A stretch of DNA of 12,190 bases from a bacterium 42_11 (GTDB taxonomy: Bacteria; Synergistota; GBS-1). The stretch is from positions 1 to 12,190 of the forward strand of contig LGFB01000018.1 in assembly GCA_001508835.1 (NCBI GenBank). The letters run 5' to 3'. The translations under genes were made by a program, and so were the position numbers. Below the pieces are notes generated by a model. That model was not told the origin of the DNA. It did no database searches and saw only the letters and a program-made list of their open reading frames with translations. Positions 6,482 to 12,190 of this stretch are shown here, piece after piece (positions within the stretch are counted from its first letter, which is position 1; each line of letters begins with the position of its first letter).

Positions 6482-7303
6482 ATGAAGAAACCCACGCTTG
6501 GTGGGGAGTTGGCAGCGGAGTTTTTTGGGACGTTCCTTCTCTGCCTTCTTGGTGACGGCGTCGTGGCAAACGTAGGGCTTGCTCCAAGACTTGCTTCGCC
6601 AGCCTATAACTGGAATACCATAGCTTTCGGATGGGGATTCGCTGTCGCAATAGCTGTATACGTGGCTGGCGGAGTTACAGGTGCTCATATTAACCCCGCT
6701 GTTACCTTTGCCTTAGCTGTGAAGAGAGGTTTTTCATGGGCTAAGGTTATTCCTTACTGGATAGCTCAAACTCTTGGTGGCTTCTTTGGTGCTTTAGGTG
6801 TATACCTTGTTTACTATGAAGGTCTTAAGGCTGCTGGTATGCCCAATGTTTGGTGTACTGGTCCCGGTTCTGTTTTTGAGAAAGCTTTCTGGGGAGGAGC
6901 AGCTGCGGTTCAGGCTGTGGGTAGCTATTCGTTGGGTAACGCTACCATTGCGGAAATTATAGGGACTATGGTATTGCTTTTGGGTGTATTAGCCGTCACG
7001 GACTCTAAAAACCTTGGTGTAAAGGCTAACCTTGCTCCCTTTATGGTTGGCATCGTGGTTACTGTCATAGGTCTTGATCTTGGTGGTCCAAGCGGTTATG
7101 CGATAAACCCTGCTCGTGACCTTGGTCCGAGGCTTTTTGGCGCTCTCGTTGGAACTAAAGGGTTATTTGATGGTGCCTACTGGTTAGTTGCCCCCATAAT
7201 AGGGCCTCTTATTGGAGGAGTTCTTGGTGCAGTCTTATATGACATCTTCATTTCTCCTCATCTTCCTGAGCCTGAACAGCAGGCAGAGGGAGGCAGTGAG
7301 TAA
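6482..7303 (+). CDS. glpF: Glycerol uptake facilitator (aquaglyceroporin)
   Basis: A channel in the cytoplasmic membrane that lets glycerol and similar small polyols, probably including dihydroxyacetone, diffuse in. The 273-residue chain has the major intrinsic protein layout: hydrophobic helices separated by two half-helices, each with an NPA motif (Asn71-Ala73 in GAHINPAVTF and Asn209-Ala211 in GYAINPARD). The Asp after the second NPAR (Asp213) is the residue that marks glycerol facilitators rather than water-only channels. A loop of about residues 118-150, rich in Gly and aromatic residues, probably faces outside. The start ATG 6482 has AGGGGG at 6469-6474, 7 nt upstream. It is the first gene after the regulated leader, and dhaK starts 4 nt after its stop. 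Confidence 0.95.
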   Translation: MKKPTLGGELAAEFFGTFLLCLLGDGVVANVGLAPRLASPAYNWNTIAFGWGFAVAIAVYVAGGVTGAHINPAVTFALAVKRGFSWAKVIPYWIAQTLGGFFGALGVYLVYYEGLKAAGMPNVWCTGPGSVFEKAFWGGAAAVQAVGSYSLGNATIAEIIGTMVLLLGVLAVTDSKNLGVKANLAPFMVGIVVTVIGLDLGGPSGYAINPARDLGPRLFGALVGTKGLFDGAYWLVAPIIGPLIGGVLGAVLYDIFISPHLPEPEQQAEGGSE

Positions 7304-7306
7304 GCC

Positions 7307-8308
7307 ATGAAAAAATTAATTAATAAGCCGGAAGATGTTGTTAAGGAATCTCTCGAGGGATTGGGTTTGGCATGGCCGGAGCTTGTTAAGGTAAACTTTA
7401 ATCCTAACTTTGTATACCGTGCTGATGCGCCTGTTAAAGGTAAAGTAGCGGTAATATCTGGCGGGGGTAGCGGACACGAGCCCATGCATGTGGGATTTGT
7501 TGGCTACGGTATGCTTGACGCAGCTTGCCCGGGGGAGGTTTTTACTTCTCCCACTCCCGACCAGATGTACGAGGCAGCGAAAAAGGTCGATGGCGGAGCT
7601 GGTATACTCTTCATAGTTAAAAATTACAGCGGTGATATAATGAACTTTGAGATGGCAGCTGATATGTTAAAGGGCGAAGGAATAGAGGTAGAAAGTGTTA
7701 TAATAGATGATGATGTAGCTGTTGAGAATAGCTTATATACCCAGGGAAGGCGTGGGGTTGGAACCACCGTGTTGGCAGAAAAAATCTGTGGTGCCGCTGC
7801 TGAAAAGGGCTACGATCTTAAGAGACTTGCGGAGCTTTGCAAGAAGGTAAATAGCTGGGGTAGAAGCATGGGTATGGCTTTAACTCCTTGTACGGTTCCC
7901 GCTGCAGGTAAACCTACGTTTGAGCTTGCAGAGGATGAGATGGAAATAGGTATCGGTATTCACGGTGAGCCTGGACGCCAAAGGATGAAAATTAAGAGTG
8001 CGGACGAGATTACAGAGATGCTTGCTCAAGCTGTTATCGAAGACCTGCCTTTTAAAGCAGGAGACGAGGTTTTAGCTTTCGTGAATAGCATGGGAGGAAC
8101 CCCTGATATCGAACTATACATTGTATATAGAAAGCTTCATCAAATACTCGAGCAAAAGGGAATAAAAGTGGCGAGAAAGCTGATTGGTAGGTACATAACT
8201 TCCCTGGAAATGCAAGGAGTTTCTATAACGCTTCTTAAGCTTGACGATGAGCTTAAGGAGCTTTGGGATGCGCCTGTTAAGACTCCTGGATTACGCTGGG
8301 GTATCTAA
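7307..8308 (+). CDS. dhaK: PEP-dependent dihydroxyacetone kinase, substrate-binding subunit DhaK
   Basis: Binds dihydroxyacetone covalently through a histidine so that DhaL can phosphorylate it to dihydroxyacetone phosphate, in the cytoplasm. The 333-residue length fits bacterial PTS-type DhaK. Visible residues are His57 in GGGSGHEP, Lys105 and Asp110 in [10 protein letters not shown], and the covalent-binding His219 in GIGIHGEPG. All sit one position off the well-studied E. coli enzyme (His56, Asp109, His218). The ATP-type single-chain kinase is excluded because DhaL is a separate gene. It lies 3 nt after glpF; the nearest Shine-Dalgarno-like run (GGGAGG, 7288-7293) is 13 nt away, so translational coupling to glpF is likely. 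Confidence 0.95.
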   Translation: MKKLINKPEDVVKESLEGLGLAWPELVKVNFNPNFVYRADAPVKGKVAVISGGGSGHEPMHVGFVGYGMLDAACPGEVFTSPTPDQMYEAAKKVDGGAGILFIVKNYSGDIMNFEMAADMLKGEGIEVESVIIDDDVAVENSLYTQGRRGVGTTVLAEKICGAAAEKGYDLKRLAELCKKVNSWGRSMGMALTPCTVPAAGKPTFELAEDEMEIGIGIHGEPGRQRMKIKSADEITEMLAQAVIEDLPFKAGDEVLAFVNSMGGTPDIELYIVYRKLHQILEQKGIKVARKLIGRYITSLEMQGVSITLLKLDDELKELWDAPVKTPGLRWGI

Positions 8309-8320
8309 AGGGGGATGATT

Positions 8321-8962
8321 ATGGGGATTACAAAGGAAGATGTAATAAAATTTCTTGAAAAGGCTGCGGATCTTATAAAGCAAAATAGGGATTACCTTAC
8401 TCAACTCGATTCAGCTATAGGAGATGCTGACCACGGCATCAATATGGATAGGGGTTTCACTAAGATAATGTCAACCTTAAATTCTGTTAAAGACAAGGAT
8501 ATAGGTTCCATATTGAGAGCTTGTTCGATGGCTTTGGTATCGACCGTCGGTGGAGCTGCAGGTCCTCTTTATGGAACAGCTTTTATGTATGCGGCTAAGG
8601 TTCTTGATAAGAAGGAGGAAATTGCACCGGAGGAGCTTTATCAGGCATTGAAGGCTGCTTTGGAGGGGATTCAGCTTCGTGGTAAAGCTACTGAGGGAGA
8701 AAAAACGATGGTAGATGCTATAGCTCCCGCTTTGAGAGCTTTTGAGGAGAAGCTCCGGGCGGGAGCTTCCCTTAAGGAGATGCTTCAATCTGCAGTTGAG
8801 GCAGCTGAGCGGGGAAAGAAAAATACCATACCTATGAAGGCGACGAAGGGAAGAGCGAGCTACTTGGGGGAGAGGAGCATAGGGCATCAGGACCCTGGAG
8901 CTACCTCTTCATATCTACTTTTTAAGGCCATGCTTGATGTGGTTGAGGAAAAGGGAGGTTAA
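8321..8962 (+). CDS. dhaL: Dihydroxyacetone kinase ADP-binding subunit DhaL
   Basis: Holds a tightly bound ADP that is rephosphorylated by DhaM and gives the phosphate to dihydroxyacetone on DhaK (family knowledge). The Mg-nucleotide aspartates are Asp30, Asp35 and Asp37 in LDSAIGDADHG, the same numbers as in E. coli DhaL. Further signatures are GGAAGPLYGTAF, GKATEGEKTMVDA and the C-terminal RSIGHQDPGATSS. ATG 8321 is chosen (213 residues) because AAAGGGGG at 8307-8314 is 6 nt before it; an ATG at 8315 directly touches that site. The gene follows dhaK by 12 nt. The end carries GGGAGGT, which serves the next small gene. Confidence 0.93.
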   Translation: MGITKEDVIKFLEKAADLIKQNRDYLTQLDSAIGDADHGINMDRGFTKIMSTLNSVKDKDIGSILRACSMALVSTVGGAAGPLYGTAFMYAAKVLDKKEEIAPEELYQALKAALEGIQLRGKATEGEKTMVDAIAPALRAFEEKLRAGASLKEMLQSAVEAAERGKKNTIPMKATKGRASYLGERSIGHQDPGATSSYLLFKAMLDVVEEKGG

Positions 8963-8969
8963 AATTAAA

Positions 8970-9143
8970 TTGCCTAAAAGGAGATTGCCTACGTGGTTAA
9001 CGATTATCCTTTTCGTTGTCCCTTTGGTGTGGAGTGAATACATGTTTTATGTGGTTAATAAGTGGTATAGCATGGTGCTTTTCCCTATTGCGTGGGTTGG
9101 TTTCTGGTTGTCTCTGTATAGGATGAGGCAGAGGGAGGAATAG
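8970..9143 (+). CDS. Small two-helix membrane protein of unknown function in the dha operon
   Basis: I do not recognise this 57-residue protein. It opens with a basic segment (PKRR) and has two hydrophobic stretches, about residues 8-28 (LTIILFVVPLVW core) and 34-50 (MVLFPIAWVGFWLSLY), then a charged tail (RMRQREE). A hairpin with both ends in the cytoplasm is expected from the positive-inside rule. The start TTG 8970 has GGGAGGT at 8953-8959, 10 nt upstream, inside dhaL; longer in-frame starts (TTG 8934, ATG 8937) overlap dhaL without a suitable site. Its TAG is directly followed by the dhaM ATG, and it contains the dhaM ribosome-binding site, so it is part of the operon's translational chain. 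A role with GlpF or in docking the kinase at the membrane is speculation only. Confidence 0.7.
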   Translation: MPKRRLPTWLTIILFVVPLVWSEYMFYVVNKWYSMVLFPIAWVGFWLSLYRMRQREE

Positions 9144-11621
9144 ATGGTAGGGATTGTAATCGTTTCTCACAGTGAGAAATTGGCAGAAGGGGTTGTAGAG
9201 CTTGCCAAGCAAATGACAGGAGGTAAAGATGTCCCTATAAAGGCTGCTGGTGGATTTGACGATGGGAGCTTGGGAACGAGTTATGAGAGGATATACAATG
9301 CTATAAACGAGGCTTATACGGAAGACGGCGTCTTGGTACTTATGGATTTGGGAAGTGCCATAATGACAACTCAGATGTGCTTGGAAAACCTACCCGAGGA
9401 AAAAAGAAAAAAAATAAAGCTGTGTAACGCTCCGCTGGTTGAAGGGGCTGTAGCTGCTGCGGCAGCTGCAGCCCAAGGTCTATCTTTGGAGGAAGTGAAG
9501 GAAAGGGCAGAAAGCGTTAATTTGGTGAAGCTCCAAGAAGAGGAAGTCCCTCCTGAAGAGGTTCCTTTAAAGGAGGGGGTTAAAAGCGTTGAGATTCAGC
9601 TTATAAATCCTTCTGGTTTGCATGCACGTCCTGCAGCATTGTTTGTTCAAGTTGCTTCCCAATTTAAATCTAAAATAACCGTTCAAAATATTACTTCAAA
9701 AAAGCCACCTGCTGATGCCAAAAGCATCATGGATATGGCAGTTAACGGGACGGCGGAAAAAGGTGAATGGATTAGGATAATTGCCGAAGGGGAAGATGCT
9801 GAGGAGGCGTTGAGAGCTTTAAAGGAGCTTGTAGAATCTGGTTTCGGCGAGTTGGAGGAGGGAAAAGGTAAGGCCTCCACTGAAGTAGAGGAAGGTGAAG
9901 CCCTCTCTGGGGAGGGAATATTTAAGGGGACACCTGTTTATCCGGGCTATGTTGTGGCTCCTATTTTGGTATATAAAAGAAAGACTGTAAAGGAGGGAGT
10001 CGGTGAGAAGTTTTCTTCTGACGAGGAGCTTGAAAAGTTTAGAGAGGCGATAGCTAAGGCTATCAATGAGATAGAAGATCTCAAAGAAAAAGTTAGTAAG
10101 AATGGAGATCCGAAGGTGGCGGCCATATTTGATTTTCATGCCATGGTATTGAAAGATAGCAAGTTTATTTCTCAGATTGAATCTCTGATAAAAGAAGGGT
10201 TCTCTTCTCGGGAAGCTGTACTTAAGGTTGTAGAGGAGTGGGCATCTCAGCTTGAAAAACAGGGCACGACTTTAATGAAGGAAAGGTCTTCTGATCTTAA
10301 GGATATCGGAAACAGGGTTTTAAGAATTCTTTCGGGAGAGGATTTATCAGGGATTTCAATCGAGGAGAAGGTAATTTTGGTGGCCGATGAGCTTTTACCT
10401 TCGGAAACTGCTTCTCTGGATAGAAACCTTGTGGTAGGTATAGCAACTGCTCGAGGTGGCACAACTTCTCATGCAGCGATACTTGCACGTATGTGGGGAA
10501 TCCCTTCAATCGTTGGCTTGGGGGAGAGAATACTCAGCTTGCCTGATGGAACTGTAGCCGCTCTAAATGGCTTTTCTGGAGAATTGATAGTTAATCCTTC
10601 TCAAGAGCTCGTTGAGGATTTTAAGAGCAAGGAGGAGGCAAGAAGGAAAGCGGAAAGTAGACTTCTCGTCCAGGCGAAAGAGCTTGCCTTTACGCTTGAT
10701 AAGCGTAGGGTGGAAATTGTAGCCAATGTGGGGAATTTAGATACCGTTTCTGAAGCGCTTGATTATGGTGCTGAGGGAATAGGTCTTCTGAGAACAGAAT
10801 TTCTATACGTGGATAGAACAGAAATGCCTTCAGAAGAAGAACAATATATGGCTTACTTAAAAGTTGCGGAGATAATGGGAGACAGGCTTGTTGTTATAAG
10901 AACCCTTGATGTTGGTGGAGATAAGCCCTTACCCTATATCCCCATGGAGAAAGAGGAGAATCCATTTTTAGGTGTTAGGGCCATAAGGTTACAACGTCTC
11001 CATCCTGACCTGCTTAAAAACCAGATTAAAGCTATTCTTAGGGCAGCTGTTAAAGGAAATCTTAAGTTTATGCTTCCAATGGTAGCTGCGGTGGAAGAGA
11101 TAAGGTGGGTTAAAGGGATAGTTGAAGAGTGTAAGGAGGAGCTAAGGAGAAAGGGAGTAGCCTTTTCTGATAAGGTAGAAATGGGTATAATGGTTGAAAT
11201 CCCTTCAGCGGCGATCATGAGTGATGTTTTGGGAAGGGAGGTAGATTTCTTCAGCATCGGGACGAATGACCTCACACAGTATACCCTTGCATGCGATAGA
11301 GGAAACAAAAACCTAAACTATCTTTTCGATTCCTTGGACCCCTCTATTTTAAGGTTAATCAAGATGACGGTAGAGGGTGCCCATACTCATGGTAAGTGGG
11401 TAGGCGTGTGTGGAGAAATGGCTGGCGAAAGGGAGGCGATCCCTGTTCTAATAGGTTTGGGAGTCGATGAACTAAGCATGAATCCAAGACTTATTCCACA
11501 GGCGAAGGATATGGTCAGAAGATTTAGCTATGAGGAGCTTAGGTCTCTTGCGGAGGAGGTTTTAAAGTTAGGCAGTGCTAAGGAGGTAAGAGAGCTGGTG
11601 GTTAAAAGATGCGGGTTATAG
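9144..11621 (+). CDS. dhaM: DhaM-HPr-enzyme I fusion, complete PTS phosphoryl donor for dihydroxyacetone kinase
   Basis: An 825-residue multiphosphoryl transfer protein. Residues 1-125 are the EIIA-like DhaM domain, with phospho-acceptor His9 in VIVSHSEKLAEG. An acidic, Pro-containing linker (about 130-145) leads to an HPr domain (148-235), with His160 in GLHARPAA and a Ser194 in DAKSIMDMAV at the HPr regulatory-serine position. A second linker (236-256) leads to enzyme I from about 257: phospho-His443 in GGTTSHAAILAR, Arg550 in GLLRTEF, GGDKPLPY at about 591-598, VEIPSAAIM, SIGTNDLTQY and active-site Cys757 in GVCGEMAG. All PEP-binding and catalytic motifs of full-length enzyme I are present, unlike E. 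coli DhaM, whose enzyme I part is truncated. The chain should therefore carry phosphate from PEP to DhaL alone. ATG 9144 has GGGAGGA 4 nt upstream. Confidence 0.93.
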   Translation: MVGIVIVSHSEKLAEGVVELAKQMTGGKDVPIKAAGGFDDGSLGTSYERIYNAINEAYTEDGVLVLMDLGSAIMTTQMCLENLPEEKRKKIKLCNAPLVEGAVAAAAAAAQGLSLEEVKERAESVNLVKLQEEEVPPEEVPLKEGVKSVEIQLINPSGLHARPAALFVQVASQFKSKITVQNITSKKPPADAKSIMDMAVNGTAEKGEWIRIIAEGEDAEEALRALKELVESGFGELEEGKGKASTEVEEGEALSGEGIFKGTPVYPGYVVAPILVYKRKTVKEGVGEKFSSDEELEKFREAIAKAINEIEDLKEKVSKNGDPKVAAIFDFHAMVLKDSKFISQIESLIKEGFSSREAVLKVVEEWASQLEKQGTTLMKERSSDLKDIGNRVLRILSGEDLSGISIEEKVILVADELLPSETASLDRNLVVGIATARGGTTSHAAILARMWGIPSIVGLGERILSLPDGTVAALNGFSGELIVNPSQELVEDFKSKEEARRKAESRLLVQAKELAFTLDKRRVEIVANVGNLDTVSEALDYGAEGIGLLRTEFLYVDRTEMPSEEEQYMAYLKVAEIMGDRLVVIRTLDVGGDKPLPYIPMEKEENPFLGVRAIRLQRLHPDLLKNQIKAILRAAVKGNLKFMLPMVAAVEEIRWVKGIVEECKEELRRKGVAFSDKVEMGIMVEIPSAAIMSDVLGREVDFFSIGTNDLTQYTLACDRGNKNLNYLFDSLDPSILRLIKMTVEGAHTHGKWVGVCGEMAGEREAIPVLIGLGVDELSMNPRLIPQAKDMVRRFSYEELRSLAEEVLKLGSAKEVRELVVKRCGL

Positions 11622-12163
11622 CAAGTCCCTTGTTAAAGGGGATAATAGCATCCCTTTGGGAGTTTACCGACCCCGAATATATCCCCGTGGATACCGTTTT
11701 TATTCTTACGTCCACTTTAACGAGGCTTCCTTGTGAGGTTGAAGCCTGTCATGCTGCTGGCAAGAGGGTTTTTGTAGATATGGATTTCGTTGAGGGCCTT
11801 TCTGAAGGTAAAGCGGCAATAGAGTTTCTCAGGTCTATTGGCGTTGATGGTTTAATAAGTGTTAAACTTTCTAATTTTCATTATGCTAAGAAAATCGGTA
11901 TGCCTTTTGTTTTAAGGGTTTTCGCTCTTGATTCTAGAGCTGTGGAGAAGGCTTACAATCAGGTGAAATCAAATGGAGTTGATATAGTTGAGATTCTTCC
12001 CGGCTGCGCCTCTTTAAAGGTTGGGAAGATGTTTAAGGCTTTAGGTATAAACGTTATTACAGGTGGTCTCGTAACTACGGGGCAGGAGGCCAAAAAACTT
12101 CTTCAAATAGTTGATGCAATTTCAACCAGTGCCAGAAATCTTTGGACAAAGGAAGAATTTTAG
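11609..12163 (+). CDS. glpP: GlpP-family glycerol-responsive antiterminator
   Basis: A TIM-barrel-like RNA-binding regulator family (G3P_antiterm). In Bacillus subtilis GlpP lets transcription pass leader terminators when glycerol 3-phosphate is present. The 184-residue length is typical. Family segments visible are GKRVFVDMDFVEGLS at about 51-65, DGLISVK at 80-86, VFALDSRA near 104-111, EILPG at 128-132, TGGL at 151-154 and the closing ISTSARNLW at 171-179. The start overlaps the end of the dhaM fusion by 13 nt and has no close Shine-Dalgarno sequence (AAGGAGG ends 22 nt upstream), so translation is probably coupled. As last gene of the operon, with a terminator-like hairpin in front of glpF, it likely controls its own operon. 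The ligand could be glycerol 3-phosphate or another triose phosphate. Confidence 0.9.
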   Translation: MRVIASPLLKGIIASLWEFTDPEYIPVDTVFILTSTLTRLPCEVEACHAAGKRVFVDMDFVEGLSEGKAAIEFLRSIGVDGLISVKLSNFHYAKKIGMPFVLRVFALDSRAVEKAYNQVKSNGVDIVEILPGCASLKVGKMFKALGINVITGGLVTTGQEAKKLLQIVDAISTSARNLWTKEEF

Positions 12164-12172
12164 GGGCTCTCC

Positions 12173-12190
12173 TCTCACTCATGAGTGAGA
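12173..12190 (+). terminator. Palindrome after glpP, probable operon terminator cut by the window edge
   Basis: TCTCACTCATGAGTGAGA is a perfect 18-bp palindrome starting 10 nt after the glpP stop and ending at the last base of the window. The preceding GGGGCTCTCC could pair with sequence beyond the edge. If this is a terminator, a run of T should follow just outside. Confidence 0.5.

Noticed and set aside
1..12190. Mobile elements, CRISPR arrays, tRNA or rRNA genes
   Set aside because: No transposase, no regularly spaced repeats, no cloverleaf-like or rRNA-like sequence was seen; intergenic regions are short and explained by promoters and hairpins.

Overview
The window is bacterial. It has Shine-Dalgarno sites before most genes, sigma-70-type promoters and hairpin-plus-U-tract terminators. 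All genes lie on the + strand. Base composition is moderately AT-rich, arginine is mostly AGA/AGG, isoleucine is often ATA, and GTG and TTG starts occur. With a ferredoxin-dependent 2-oxoacid oxidoreductase and a hexameric-type glutamate dehydrogenase, this suggests an anaerobic, probably thermophilic, amino-acid- and glycerol-using bacterium. Synergistota, Thermotogota or a deep Firmicutes lineage are possible, but the sequence alone does not let me choose.

Layout. (1) 1-4190: an upstream terminator, a strong promoter, then korD-korA-korB-korC with overlapping or nearly overlapping ends, followed 44 bp later by gdhA and a strong terminator. This is a glutamate / 2-oxoglutarate module. GDH interconverts glutamate and 2-oxoglutarate, and the Kor complex interconverts 2-oxoglutarate and succinyl-CoA + CO2 with ferredoxin. 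(2) 4188-5656: an extended -10 promoter and a secreted-protein gene interrupted by an in-frame TAG. Its reading frame continues with a concanavalin-like domain and two copies of an unrecognised ~95-residue domain. It may be a recent pseudogene or a read-through gene. (3) 5675-6313: an endonuclease III-type DNA glycosylase with an iron-sulfur loop. (4) 6310-12190: a glycerol/dihydroxyacetone operon with its own promoter, a ~137-nt leader holding a 16-bp hairpin, then glpF, dhaK, dhaL, a small two-helix membrane protein, a DhaM-HPr-EI fusion and glpP. It ends in a palindrome cut by the window edge that is probably the operon terminator.

How the genes work together. GlpF admits glycerol or dihydroxyacetone, and DhaK/DhaL phosphorylate dihydroxyacetone. 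The 825-residue DhaM fusion carries the whole phosphate relay from PEP (full enzyme I, HPr and the EIIA-like DhaM domain) in one chain. GlpP, an RNA-binding antiterminator family member encoded last, is the obvious candidate to act on the hairpin in the glpF leader, which would give the operon feedback control. No glycerol kinase or glycerol dehydrogenase is in the window, so the step that makes dihydroxyacetone must be encoded elsewhere.

The points most worth a second look are the amber-interrupted secreted protein with its duplicated domain, the GlpP/leader circuit, the complete PTS relay fused to DhaM, and the unrecognised small membrane protein inside the operon.
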